A stretch of DNA of 64,000 nucleotides from Rhizobium sp. TH135. GTDB taxonomy: Bacteria; Pseudomonadota; Alphaproteobacteria; Rhizobiales; Rhizobiaceae. The notes beneath the pieces are model-generated. The model ran no database searches. It saw only the letters and a program-made list of their open reading frames with translations, and was not told where the DNA came from. Below are positions 54,719 to 62,838 of the stretch, piece after piece; positions within the stretch are counted from its first letter, which is position 1; each line of letters begins with the position of its first letter. The position numbers and the translations under genes are program-made. Location: NCBI RefSeq assembly GCF_002855515.1, contig NZ_PKRP01000004.1:248001-312000 (forward strand), given 5' to 3'.

Positions 54719-54745
54719 TGTCGAATCCGATGTCCGAGCCGCGTC
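54719..54745 (+). promoter_or_regulatory. ECF42-type promoter candidate
   Basis: TGTCGA (54719-54724), a 17-base spacer and CGTC (54742-54745) match the TGTCGA / CGA-or-T-C motif reported for ECF42 sigma factors. It stands 58 bases before the YciI-like gene and would make the operon autoregulated. Confidence 0.6.
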
Positions 54746-54803
54746 TCTTCATCGACGGGATCGATCGACGATGCCGCAAGGGCCCGAAGGAGGGGCAAAA
54801 CCG

Positions 54804-55166
54804 ATGCAATACCTGCTGCTGATCTACGAAAACGAAGAAATCTTTGGCGGTCCGGACAAGATGGGCCCGATCATGGCCGATCTCGGCCCCCGCCATTTCG
54901 CCTTCAGCCACGAGCTGGGCGAGAAAATGCATGCGGGCGCCGGGCTAAAGGGCACGGAGGCTGCGACCACCGTGCGCACCATGGCTGGCAAGCAGACCAT
55001 CCATGACGGTCCCTTTGCCGAGACGCGCGAACAGCTGGGCGGCTTTTATCTCGTGGAAGCCGAGGACCTCGATGCGGCGATCGCGATCGCCAGGAAGGTG
55101 CCGCTCGGCAAGGATGGCGCAATCGAGGTCCGGCCGGTCTTGCCGATGCCGCCGGGCCTGCGATGA
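54804..55166 (+). CDS. YciI/DGPF-domain protein, ECF42 partner
   Basis: 120 aa from the ATG at 54804 (GGAGGGG upstream). YCII-related fold: MQYLLLIYENEEI, TTVRTMAGKQTIHDGPFAETREQLGGFYLVEAEDLDAAIAIARK. The DGPF motif is diagnostic of the group that accompanies ECF42 sigma factors. It starts an operon with the sigma gene 12 bases downstream. The reaction, if any, is unknown. Confidence 0.92.
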   Translation: MQYLLLIYENEEIFGGPDKMGPIMADLGPRHFAFSHELGEKMHAGAGLKGTEAATTVRTMAGKQTIHDGPFAETREQLGGFYLVEAEDLDAAIAIARKVPLGKDGAIEVRPVLPMPPGLR

Positions 55167-55178
55167 AGCGTTGAAACG

Positions 55179-56417
55179 ATGCGGGCAGCGGTCCTCGACG
55201 AGACGTTTCGGGCGGCGGGCGGGCGTATCCGCGCCGCACTCGCCGCCCGCTACCGCGATCTCGACATCGCGGAAGAAGCCTTTGCCGAAAGCTGCCTCAA
55301 GGCGGTGAAAGCCTGGGGTGATGAGGAACACGACCTGCCGCGCGATCCGGCCGCCTGGCTCTACCGGGTGGCCGAGCGCGCCGCTCTCGATATCCTGAGG
55401 CGAAGGCGAACGAGGGCTGAAAACCGGCCGGACGAGCCGGAGCCCGAGCCGACCGCCGAGGATCGGCTGACAAGCGACGACGCCGTCATTCCCGACGAGC
55501 GGCTGAAACTGATCTTCGTCTGCTGCCATCCGGCGGTGGCCGCAGACAGCCGGGCTGCGCTGACGCTCAAAATGGTCTGTGGCCTTTCGACGGAGGAGGT
55601 GGCGCGTGCCTTTCTCGTTTCCGAAACGACACTCGCCCAGCGGCTGGTCCGCGCCAAGCGCAAGATTGCCGAGGCCGGCGTGAGTTTCGAGGTGCCGGGG
55701 CCGGAGCACTGGACCGAGCGGCTGGCGGCGGTGCTCTCGACGATGGAAGTCGCCTATGCCAAGGCGCATGAGGATGCGGCGGGCTCTGGCCGGCATGCGG
55801 GTTTTGCCCGAGAGATGCTGGAAGTGACGGCGCTCTTGACAGAGATGTTGCCACGGGAGGCAGAGGTTCTGGCACTCGCTGCGACGATCCGCTTTGCCGA
55901 GGCCAGGCGGCCGGCCAGGATGGATGCGGAGGGCGTGATGGTTCCGCTCGCCGAGCAGGATCCGGCGCTTTGGTCGAAGCCGCTGATCGAGGATGCCCGG
56001 CGCTATTGCGGGCGGGCGCTTGGCATCTCGGGTCCGGGTCCGCGCATTCTGCAGATGATGATCCACGCGCTCTGGTGCGGCAGGAAGAGCCTCGCCGATC
56101 AGCCGCCATGGAAGGCGGTTCTTGCGGCCTATGATATTCTCGTCGAACTGCGTGACGACGCGATTATCCGTATCAACCGGGCTGTGGCACTGGCGGAGGT
56201 AAAGGGGGCGGAGGAGGCGCTCGCCGAGCTCGATTGTCTGGATGCCGAAACGCTGTCGGATTTTTTGCCGTTTCATGCAGCCCGCGCGGATTTGCTGGCG
56301 CGGCAGGGGAGGGTTGTTGAGGCCTTGGAGGCCTATGACCGCGCGCTGGCGCTCTCGCCTGGGGAGGCGGAGCGGCGGTTTCTGGAGCGGCGGCGGGACG
56401 CGTTTGTGGCGTCCTGA
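55179..56417 (+). CDS. ECF42-family RNA polymerase sigma factor with long C-terminal extension
   Basis: 412 aa, far longer than typical ECF sigma factors. Region 2 (AFAESCLKAVKAWGDEEHDLPRDPAAWLYRVAERAALDILRRRR) and region 4 (RAALTLKMVCGLSTEEVARAFLVSETTLAQRLVRAKRKI) are in the first 170 residues. About 230 further residues are helical, with TPR-like units near the end (FHAARADLLARQGRVVEALEAYDRALAL). No anti-sigma gene is adjacent; control is thought to lie in the extension. The upstream DGPF gene fits the ECF42 group. Confidence 0.9.
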   Translation: MRAAVLDETFRAAGGRIRAALAARYRDLDIAEEAFAESCLKAVKAWGDEEHDLPRDPAAWLYRVAERAALDILRRRRTRAENRPDEPEPEPTAEDRLTSDDAVIPDERLKLIFVCCHPAVAADSRAALTLKMVCGLSTEEVARAFLVSETTLAQRLVRAKRKIAEAGVSFEVPGPEHWTERLAAVLSTMEVAYAKAHEDAAGSGRHAGFAREMLEVTALLTEMLPREAEVLALAATIRFAEARRPARMDAEGVMVPLAEQDPALWSKPLIEDARRYCGRALGISGPGPRILQMMIHALWCGRKSLADQPPWKAVLAAYDILVELRDDAIIRINRAVALAEVKGAEEALAELDCLDAETLSDFLPFHAARADLLARQGRVVEALEAYDRALALSPGEAERRFLERRRDAFVAS

Positions 56418-56421
56418 GCGA

Positions 56422-57297
56422 TTACACCCCGAACTGCTCCGGCCAGTCGCGGCGTGTAGCGACCTGGCCTTCCGTGCGCAGCCGTCGGACCGTATCGAGA
56501 TCGATTTCGGTAATCAGCCAGTGGCTTTCCTCGACTTCGTCGCTCTCGCTTTCGGCATAGATGCCGTTGGGCGGCATGCCGTAGTCGGAGGGAACGTAGA
56601 GGGCGGCGCGACCGCGGTTTTCGTCGAGTGCGGGAGACCAGGGGGCGGTACCCGCGGTGGGGGAGGCGAGCACGGCGATCTGGTTTTCCAGTGCCCGGGC
56701 CTGGGCGCCGATGCGGACGCGATAGGCGCCGGCCAGCGTGTCCGTGCAGGAGGGGGCAAGGATGAGGTCGACATCCTGTTCGGCGAGGTTATGGGCCAGC
56801 ATCGGGAATTCGTTGTCGTAGCAGATAAGGATGCCGAGCTTGCCGAGCGGCGTGTCGAAGGCGGTGAGGCCGTCGCGTCCGGCGGCGATGCCCCATTGCT
56901 CGCGCTCGAAGCGGGTCATGATGATCTTGTCCTGATGGCCGATCAGACCGTCGGGGCCGAAGAGGAAGGCGCGGTTCCTGTATTGGCCATCGGGGTCGAG
57001 CACCGGTGCGGAGCCCGGCTGGAAGACGATGGCATGCGTGCGCGCCAGCTCTTCGCAGAGCTCGACCCAGGCCGGGATGAGCGGCTGGATGCCGGCGATC
57101 GAGCCGTGCAGGTCGGAGCGGGTTTCAGGATCGAGCTGGCCGGCGAGCACCAGGCCGGCATATTCCGGCAGGAGTACGAGTTTCGCGCCGCGTTCGACGG
57201 CCTGATGGACCAGGCCCGTCAGGTGCAGGACGTAATCTTCCCAGCTCTCGATCAACGCGATCTTGTACTGGCAGGCGGCAAGGGTGAGGGCTGTCAT
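56422..57297 (-). CDS. Carbon-nitrogen hydrolase (nitrilase superfamily)
   Basis: 291 aa. Catalytic Glu in LVLLPEYAG, Lys in HQDKIIM and Cys in ILICYDNEFPM follow the nitrilase triad. It may be an amidase or omega-amidase type enzyme; the substrate is unknown. It overlaps the upstream GNAT gene by 4 bases, so acetylation and amide hydrolysis may be linked in one small operon. Confidence 0.9.
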   Translation of the reverse strand: MTALTLAACQYKIALIESWEDYVLHLTGLVHQAVERGAKLVLLPEYAGLVLAGQLDPETRSDLHGSIAGIQPLIPAWVELCEELARTHAIVFQPGSAPVLDPDGQYRNRAFLFGPDGLIGHQDKIIMTRFEREQWGIAAGRDGLTAFDTPLGKLGILICYDNEFPMLAHNLAEQDVDLILAPSCTDTLAGAYRVRIGAQARALENQIAVLASPTAGTAPWSPALDENRGRAALYVPSDYGMPPNGIYAESESDEVEESHWLITEIDLDTVRRLRTEGQVATRRDWPEQFGV

Positions 57298-57887
57298 GCT
57301 TTGAGATCCCGGATCCAGAAGGAAAGCGGCTTCGGGCTTTCGACGCTTTCGTCGAGGTCGCGCCAGGTGAAGGTGGTCCGAAGCTCGGGGTGATGGGTAT
57401 AGCCGCGCTTGGCCCAGAAGGCGTCGAGCGGCACGTAATCTGCCGGTCGGCGCTGATGGTCGGCAGGGCGCTCGACGGCGCAGAAGGTGGCATAGCGCAG
57501 GCCGAGTTTCTTCGCCTGCGCCTCGCGGCCCTCGAAGAATTTCACGCCGATACCCTGGCCGCGATAGGTGGGCAGGAGCACGCTTTCGCCGAAATAGAAG
57601 AACTCTTGTGGGTCGAGCCCCGCCTCAAGGAAGGGACGTTTGACCTCGTCCGTTTCGCCAACCAACGGCGTTCCCGTGGCAACGCCAACCACCTGGTCAC
57701 CATCGATGGCGAGCACAAAGACCGAGCCTTCGGACTTGGCATAGGTCGACAGATAGGTCTGCTCGTAGTCAGGATTTCCCTCGTAGAGATAGGGAAAGGC
57801 GCGAAAGACGGTGGATCTGAGCCGCGCGAGGTCGCCGAAGAAGGGCGTCGCGTCGCTGCCGGAAAAGGATTGGATCTTGAGGGCCAT
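57294..57887 (-). CDS. GNAT-family N-acetyltransferase
   Basis: 197 aa. Central acetyl-CoA-binding strand-helix: YFGESVLLPTYRGQGIGVKFFEGREAQAKKLG, with the Q/R-x-x-G-x-G/A loop. FVLAIDGDQVVGVATGTPL precedes it. The acceptor is unknown. First gene of the pair with the nitrilase-type hydrolase. Confidence 0.88.
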   Translation of the reverse strand: MALKIQSFSGSDATPFFGDLARLRSTVFRAFPYLYEGNPDYEQTYLSTYAKSEGSVFVLAIDGDQVVGVATGTPLVGETDEVKRPFLEAGLDPQEFFYFGESVLLPTYRGQGIGVKFFEGREAQAKKLGLRYATFCAVERPADHQRRPADYVPLDAFWAKRGYTHHPELRTTFTWRDLDESVESPKPLSFWIRDLKA

Positions 57888-57968
57888 AGAGTGTTTTCAG
57901 TCCGTTGCGGAGTGGTTATACCCATCTCCCACGACCCGAGAAAGCAATTCCACGACGAGGAGTGATCG

Positions 57969-58370
57969 ATGACCGCCGCAGCCACCATCCGTGCCTATTA
58001 CGATGCCTTCAATGCCGGCGACATGGACCGTTTTCTGGCACTCCTGACCGATGATGTCGCGCACGACATCAACCAGGGTGCCCGCCAGACGGGGAAGGAA
58101 GCCTTCGCGAAATTCATGGACCACATGAACCGCTGCTACAAGGAAGAGCTGACCGACATGGTGGTGATGGTGAATGAGGACGGCACGCGGGGTGCGGCCG
58201 AATTCATCGTCAACGGCACCTATCTCGCAACCGACGAGGGCCTGCCGGAAGCCAACGGCCAAACCTACCGCCTGCCTGCCGGCGCCTTCTTCGAGATCCG
58301 CGACGGCAAGGTCGCCCGAATCTCCAACTATTACAGCCTGCCCGACTGGATCGCCCAGGTCGGCGGCTGA
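57969..58370 (+). CDS. SnoaL-like / ketosteroid-isomerase-fold protein
   Basis: 133 aa. NTF2-like fold with typical IRAYYDAFNAGDMDRFLALLTDDVAHDINQG, AAEFIVNGTY and PAGAFFEIRDGKVARISNYYSLPDWIAQV. Family members are small isomerases or hydrolases with varied substrates. GACGAGG lies upstream of the ATG. Confidence 0.85.
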   Translation: MTAAATIRAYYDAFNAGDMDRFLALLTDDVAHDINQGARQTGKEAFAKFMDHMNRCYKEELTDMVVMVNEDGTRGAAEFIVNGTYLATDEGLPEANGQTYRLPAGAFFEIRDGKVARISNYYSLPDWIAQVGG

Positions 58371-58392
58371 CCAGCGGATAGAGGCCGCGCCT

Positions 58393-59808
58393 TCACGGTG
58401 AGGGCGTGGCCTCGGCCGTGCAGAGACGACGCGCATCGAGCAGGCCCCAGCCGAAGACCTGGTCCTTGCCGGGGCTGCCGATATCCTGCGCCAGTCCGGA
58501 GAGCGCCTCGGCCATCTGAACTGGTGTGAGGTCCGGCCGCTCGGCAAGAAGCACGGCGGCTGCGGCACTGACGAAGGGGGCGGCAAAGGATGTGCCGCTC
58601 TTCGGACGGGCGCCGCTGATCGAGGCGGCTGTCCAGACATTGACACCAGGTGCGGCGATATCGACATGCGCGCCCTGGTTCGCGCGGCGATAGGCATTGC
58701 GGCCTCTGTCGACGGCCGTCACTGCGATCACCCCGTCATAGCCGGCGGGATAGAGTGGTTTCGCCCTGGGTCCGGCATTGCCGACCGCGGCCACCAGGAT
58801 CACGCGGCGGGTGATCATGGCCTCCACGGTTGTCTTCAGCAGTACATTGTCCGGACCGGCAAGGCTGAGATTGATCACCCGAACATTGCGACCTGCCAGC
58901 GCGTCGAGCGCCCTGACCAGGTCGAAGGTGGAGGCGACATCGGCCGACCCGCCGAGCCGACGAAAGGCATCCACGGCGATCACCTCGGATGACGGCAGAA
59001 GGCCGGGTGCCCGGCTGCCGGCCGCGCCCACGAGAAGCGCCGCGACAGCCGTCCCATGCTGGCGGCCGGATTGCGGCAAGGCATCGTCGGTGATCCGGAT
59101 AACTTCGAGCCGCGCATCGCCGAGTGAGGGGTGATCCGGATTGATGGCGGTGTCGATCAGACCGATCGTCGGCAGGCTTCCGCAGCGCTGCACAAGTCCG
59201 GCAGGATCGATGGGCCAGCCTATGATCTCGCGCACGAGGGCGCAGGTCTGGCCGCCGCAATCGGGTGCGGTTTCCGTCTGCTCGGGCCGGTAATAGTGAT
59301 TGAAATCAACCTGAGCGACCGGGGCAAGGGATGTGACCCTCTCGCGCGCCGCCTCCAGCCCGGTGCCGCGCGGCACGACGAGACGCACGATCTCGGTGGC
59401 GGACCCGGTGGTCACCAGGCCGAGGCTCTGGCGCTCGGCGACGGCATAGCCTTCACCGGTCAACTGGGTGATGGCCGCCTCGGGCAGGCCTGCGGCAATG
59501 ATTTCGTTCGGCACGCGGTCGGGAATGGCGGGGGCCGCGCGACGAGAAGGTGCCGGACGTTGTGGCTGCAGGAAAGGAAACAGCGTGAAGCCGGATTGCC
59601 TCGAAGGGACGCGATCCCCTGATCGACCGGAGCCGCCTTCGCTGCGCCCACCCCCGCCATCGTCGTCCCCACCACCGTCATCGTCGTCGTCAGCATGCGC
59701 AGGTGTGAGGAGCTGGTATGTCGGGTCAAAGGGGAGAGAGACGGGTGGTGGCAGGACCACCGCGAGCCCCAGCAATCCGCCGAGCAACCTTGCAAAGACC
59801 CGATCCAT
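58393..59808 (-). CDS. Secreted S8-family (subtilisin-like) serine peptidase
   Basis: 471 aa from the ATG at 59808; the longer frame to 60183 overlaps the divergent sigma gene and is rejected. Signal peptide to about residue 39, then an acidic/Gly low-complexity stretch (DDDDDGGGDDDGGGG) and a pro-region. The catalytic triad is Asp in IGLIDTAIN, His in GRQHGTAVAALL and Ser in SGTSFAAPFVSAA. It is transcribed away from an ECF sigma/anti-sigma pair and has a GGAAT-N16-CGTA element upstream, so it is a likely target of that sigma factor. Confidence 0.9.
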   Translation of the reverse strand: MDRVFARLLGGLLGLAVVLPPPVSLPFDPTYQLLTPAHADDDDDGGGDDDGGGGRSEGGSGRSGDRVPSRQSGFTLFPFLQPQRPAPSRRAAPAIPDRVPNEIIAAGLPEAAITQLTGEGYAVAERQSLGLVTTGSATEIVRLVVPRGTGLEAARERVTSLAPVAQVDFNHYYRPEQTETAPDCGGQTCALVREIIGWPIDPAGLVQRCGSLPTIGLIDTAINPDHPSLGDARLEVIRITDDALPQSGRQHGTAVAALLVGAAGSRAPGLLPSSEVIAVDAFRRLGGSADVASTFDLVRALDALAGRNVRVINLSLAGPDNVLLKTTVEAMITRRVILVAAVGNAGPRAKPLYPAGYDGVIAVTAVDRGRNAYRRANQGAHVDIAAPGVNVWTAASISGARPKSGTSFAAPFVSAAAAVLLAERPDLTPVQMAEALSGLAQDIGSPGKDQVFGWGLLDARRLCTAEATPSP

Positions 59809-59872
59809 GTTCCATCTCTCCGTGGTCGGCGCCGGGCCTTCGAGACCCGTCGACGAGTGTGATGTCAGGTTA

Positions 59873-59897
59873 TACGTGCGAGCCGCTGGTTTATTCC
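59873..59897 (-). promoter_or_regulatory. ECF-type promoter candidate of the S8 peptidase gene
   Basis: On the minus strand GGAAT (59893-59897), 16 bases, CGTA (59873-59876), 65 bases before the ATG. It shares GGAATAA and spacing with the elements at 61261 and 62143. Confidence 0.5.
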
Positions 59898-59916
59898 GGA
59901 GAGACGGAAAGTTTTT

Positions 59917-60441
59917 ATGGTTGAGCCTGTCGATATCGTCGGAGAGCGCCTCGTCTCCTTCCTGCCGAACCTCAGGCGTTTTGCGATTTCGCTCTGCCGT
60001 GCACGCGATGTTGCCGATGATCTGGTTCAGCAGACCTGCGAGCGTGCCCTGGCGGCAGCTGCAAGCTTCGACCCAGACACCCGCTTCGACGCCTGGGTCT
60101 TCCGCATCCTGCGCAATCTCTGGCTCGACCAATTGCGCCGGCAAAAGACGGCAGGCCCTGCCGTCGATATCGATGACATCCATGATCTGTCTGTGACATC
60201 AGGCGAAGCGCAGAGTGAGGCACGGTTGGCGCTCGAAAGGGTTGAGGTCGCCCTGCAGCAATTGCCCCCCGAGCAGCGCGAAGTTCTGGTGCTGGTCTGC
60301 ATCGAGGAGCTGAGCTACCGCGATGCGGCCGACGTGCTGGAAATCCCGGTGGGCACGGTGATGAGCCGGCTCGCCCGCGCCCGAAAGGCACTTTCCGAAT
60401 TGACGGGAATAAATCCCGAAGCCAGACGTTCTTCGCCATGA
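59917..60441 (+). CDS. ECF sigma factor
   Basis: 174 aa. Sigma region 2 (LPNLRRFAISLCRARDVADDLVQQTCERALAAAASFDPDTRFDAWVFRILRNLWLDQLRRQK) and region 4 (LQQLPPEQREVLVLVCIEELSYRDAADVLEIPVGTVMSRLARARKAL) are complete. Its anti-sigma gene follows 16 bases later. The divergent subtilisin-like protease and two downstream genes carry matching GGAAT-N16-CGTT/A promoters. The signal is unknown. Confidence 0.93.
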   Translation: MVEPVDIVGERLVSFLPNLRRFAISLCRARDVADDLVQQTCERALAAAASFDPDTRFDAWVFRILRNLWLDQLRRQKTAGPAVDIDDIHDLSVTSGEAQSEARLALERVEVALQQLPPEQREVLVLVCIEELSYRDAADVLEIPVGTVMSRLARARKALSELTGINPEARRSSP

Positions 60442-60457
60442 GAAAGGCGGACACTCC

Positions 60458-61237
60458 ATGACACGCGCGATTTCCGACGAAATGCTGATGGCCTTTGCCG
60501 ATGGCGAACTGGCCCCCGCCGAACAGAGCGAAATCGAGGCGGCCCTCGCCGAGGACGAGGCTCTCGCCGAGCGCCTCGCCGTATTCATGGACACGAGACA
60601 TCAGCTCTCGGCGACGATGAAGCCGCTGATCGATGAGCCGGTGCCGGCAGCACTTAAGGCCTCCCTTGCCGCTGCGATCGCAACCGGCCGGCAGACGCAG
60701 GGCGCCAAGCCGCAAACAACCGAGACTGTCGTGCCGCTCAGGCCGCGTGCGTCGTCAACGTCTGCCGCTCGGTCCACGGGATCGGTGATCACGTCGCCCT
60801 GGGGCATTGCCCTTGCCGCGTCCTTCGTCGGGGTCGTGGTCGGTCTCGGCGGTTTCCTGCTCGGCCAATCGACCGCCGTCGCGCCTGATGGCGCGAACCT
60901 GGCACTGAACGAGGCGTTGGAAAACCTGCCCTCGGGCGGGGACCGCGCGCTCTCTGACGCCGAAAGCCTGCACATGATCGCGAGCTTTCGCGATGCCGAA
61001 GGGCATCTCTGCCGCGAATACGAGCGCAAGGCGGCAGATGCCGTGACCACGGCGGTGGCCTGCCATGGTCCGGCGGGCTGGCAGACGCGGTTTGCTCTGA
61101 CCAACCCGGTGGCGGAAGGCTACGTGCCGGCCTCGACCACGGACACGCTGGATGCCTTCCTTTCCGGCATCGGCGCGGGTGCGCCATTGTCGCCCCAGGA
61201 AGAAATCGCCGATATCGAAGCACTTCGCAGCCGCTGA
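60458..61237 (+). CDS. Transmembrane anti-sigma factor
   Basis: 259 aa. N-terminal anti-sigma domain (SDEMLMAFADGELAPAEQSEIEAALAEDEALAERL) without zinc-binding His/Cys. One membrane helix lies at about residues 112-134 (PWGIALAASFVGVVVGLGGFLLGQ). The periplasmic C-terminal domain has two Cys (GHLCREYERKA and VACHGPAGW), possibly a disulfide-based sensor. It should hold the sigma factor at the membrane until an envelope signal releases it. Confidence 0.88.
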   Translation: MTRAISDEMLMAFADGELAPAEQSEIEAALAEDEALAERLAVFMDTRHQLSATMKPLIDEPVPAALKASLAAAIATGRQTQGAKPQTTETVVPLRPRASSTSAARSTGSVITSPWGIALAASFVGVVVGLGGFLLGQSTAVAPDGANLALNEALENLPSGGDRALSDAESLHMIASFRDAEGHLCREYERKAADAVTTAVACHGPAGWQTRFALTNPVAEGYVPASTTDTLDAFLSGIGAGAPLSPQEEIADIEALRSR

Positions 61238-61260
61238 AACGAAAAAAATGATGCGGATCG

Positions 61261-61285
61261 GGAATAACTCCCCGGCGCATCCGTT
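61261..61285 (+). promoter_or_regulatory. ECF-type promoter candidate of the DUF6065-like gene
   Basis: GGAAT (61261-61265), 16-base spacer, CGTT (61282-61285), 33 bases before the ATG at 61318. Confidence 0.6.
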
Positions 61286-61317
61286 CTCCAGAGCAGACTA
61301 GGATCTGGAGAAAGCCG

Positions 61318-62034
61318 ATGAAGCTCTCGCTGCTGAAACGTCCCACACCCCGCATCACCTTCACCTGCCGCCGCGAAGACGAAGGCGTCATCACGCCGCC
61401 GGTCCGCGCGAAAACCGTGCTGCCCGAGTGGTTCCGCAAACTGCCGGCGGTGACGGAAGACAAGGTCTCGCCGACCGATAGCGGGTTGACCGTAAAGCGC
61501 TGCATGCCGTTTCTCGATGCGATGATGGCAGGCTGGGTAATCGGCCTGCCGGCAACCGTACGCATGGAAATTTCCGATGGCGGCCGCACGGTGAATTGCG
61601 GCTGGGATTTCGACCGCACCCTCGTGAGCAACCATGCCACCCATCAGGTGGCCGGCAATCCGCGGGATCCGATGCCGCCCTGCAAGTTTCACAACTACTG
61701 GACCATCCGCACGCCGCCCGGCTGGAGCTGCCTCTTCGTATCCCCGCTCAATCGCCCGAACGGGCTCTTCGAGGTGGTCGCAGGTGTCGTTGATACCGAT
61801 ACCTATCAGTCGGAAATCCACTTTCCCTTTTTCGCCACGGGCCCGGATGGCTTGCATGTGCTCGAACGCGGCACGCCGATCGTCCAGGTGATCCCCTTCC
61901 GGCGCGAGACCTCGGATCTCGAAGGCGACATCCGCAGCGAGACGGATGAGGAGCAGACGAAACGCAAGACGATCTTCCGCAAGACGATCGCCTCCGAAGG
62001 CTGGTACCGGAAGTTCGCCCGCGCCCAGCGCTGA
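61318..62034 (+). CDS. DUF6065-like conserved protein
   Basis: 238 aa, soluble, no signal peptide. It resembles the DUF6065 family: AKTVLPEWFRKLPAV, TVKRCMPFLDAMMAGWVIGLPA, FHNYWTIRTPPGWSCLFVSPLNRPNGLFEVVAGVVDTDTY and GTPIVQVIPFRRE. Function unknown. It has an ECF-like promoter and lies immediately downstream of the anti-sigma gene, so it is probably part of that sigma regulon. Confidence 0.75.
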   Translation: MKLSLLKRPTPRITFTCRREDEGVITPPVRAKTVLPEWFRKLPAVTEDKVSPTDSGLTVKRCMPFLDAMMAGWVIGLPATVRMEISDGGRTVNCGWDFDRTLVSNHATHQVAGNPRDPMPPCKFHNYWTIRTPPGWSCLFVSPLNRPNGLFEVVAGVVDTDTYQSEIHFPFFATGPDGLHVLERGTPIVQVIPFRRETSDLEGDIRSETDEEQTKRKTIFRKTIASEGWYRKFARAQR

Positions 62035-62142
62035 CAGAATCAGAATCATCCTGTTGCAGACCACCCGGAACGCCGTTTCGGGTGGCGCTTCCGGTTTTGC
62101 CGGTATTCAGAAATAAATATCTGAAAATAAATGATTTTTTTC

Positions 62143-62167
62143 GGAATAAACCTCGAGGCGATCCGTT
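62143..62167 (+). promoter_or_regulatory. ECF-type promoter candidate of the Ser/Asn-repeat gene
   Basis: GGAAT (62143-62147), 16-base spacer, CGTT (62164-62167), 50 bases before the ATG at 62218. The flanking CGTTCTTCC is close to CGTTCTCC at the 61261 element. An AT-rich TTCAGA-N8-TCTGAA palindrome lies just upstream (62106-62125). Confidence 0.6.
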
Positions 62168-62217
62168 CTTCCCCTGCAGCCGACGTGCTGCCGTGAAAGA
62201 AACCAAGGAGACTGACC

Positions 62218-62532
62218 ATGAAGAAATTCATCGCCATCCTGAGCTCTGTGCTCGCCATCGGCACCACCGCCCCGGCCCCCGCTCTGGCCGACGATCCGCT
62301 GACCCGCTTCCTCGACAGAAGCACAGGCGAGGGGCGCTCCCATGCGCGCTCCGGGAACCGCAATGACGATCGCGGCGGCTGGAGTTCGAACAGCAACTCC
62401 AACAGCAATTCCAACAGTTCGTCGAACTCCTCGAGCAATTCGAGCTCGAATTCCTCGTCGAACTCGTCTTCCAACTCTTCGTCGAACTCGTCCTCGAATT
62501 CGTCGTCCAACTCGTCCGACGATGACGATTGA
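62218..62532 (+). CDS. Secreted Ser/Asn-repeat low-complexity protein
   Basis: 104 aa. Signal peptide (cleavage near ALADD, residue 24), a charged linker with RSHARSGNRNDDRGG, then about 45 residues of Ser-Asn repeats changing from SN to SSN, ending DDDD. AAGGAG stands seven bases before the ATG. No enzyme domain. It could be a surface-coating, ion-binding or ice/water-interacting peptide, or a substrate of the nearby subtilisin-like protease; all are inference. A strong terminator follows, so it is a real transcription unit. Confidence 0.8.
   Translation: MKKFIAILSSVLAIGTTAPAPALADDPLTRFLDRSTGEGRSHARSGNRNDDRGGWSSNSNSNSNSNSSSNSSSNSSSNSSSNSSSNSSSNSSSNSSSNSSDDDD
62383..62517 (+). repeat. Tandem codon repeats encoding (Ser)n-Asn
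   Basis: 135 bases of short degenerate tandem units built from TCG/TCC/AGC and AAC/AAT codons. Synonymous codons vary between units, so the protein repeat, rather than recent slippage alone, seems maintained. Confidence 0.8.
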
Positions 62533-62555
62533 TCCTCGCGTCTGATGAAACGAAT

Positions 62556-62588
62556 AAGGCCGCGGCATTGCCGCGGCCTCCTTTTTTG
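62556..62588 (+). terminator. Rho-independent terminator after the Ser/Asn-repeat gene
   Basis: GGCCGCGGC / GCCGCGGCC stem (62558-62566, 62570-62578) with an ATT loop and TCCTTTTTT following. Confidence 0.85.
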
Positions 62589-62607
62589 TCTGGTCAACGG
62601 ATGGGGA

Positions 62608-62838
62608 TCAGTTGACCGCCCAGTTGCTCTTCACGTCGTCGGCGTTTTTCGACAGATGCACGTGCTGGTCGACATGATCGACCCAGTCGAGCGGAATGTA
62701 GTGGTGCTGGCCATCAGAGGAATCGCTCTTGGTCAGCTTGATGCGGCTCGGACCATCCATGTGGTCGACGGTGCCGACATGGGCGCCGTCCTGGGCCAAA
62801 ACTTCCATGTGTTCGCGGATCTCGTCTGCAGAAATCAT
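62608..62838 (-). CDS. DUF2171-domain protein
   Basis: 76 aa. Matches DUF2171: MISADEIREHMEVLAQDGAHVGTVDHMDG, IKLTKSDSSDGQHHYIPLDWVDHVDQHVHLSKNADD. It resembles PRC-barrel-like small stress proteins. GGAGCATGACC precedes the start. A weak GGAAC-N17-CCTT element lies upstream on the minus strand (62874-62899). Function unknown. Confidence 0.9.
   Translation of the reverse strand: MISADEIREHMEVLAQDGAHVGTVDHMDGPSRIKLTKSDSSDGQHHYIPLDWVDHVDQHVHLSKNADDVKSNWAVN

Noticed and set aside
62383-62517. Possible CRISPR-like or VNTR array
   Set aside because: Units are short, contiguous and in frame, with no spacers; they encode Ser/Asn repeats of a secreted protein.
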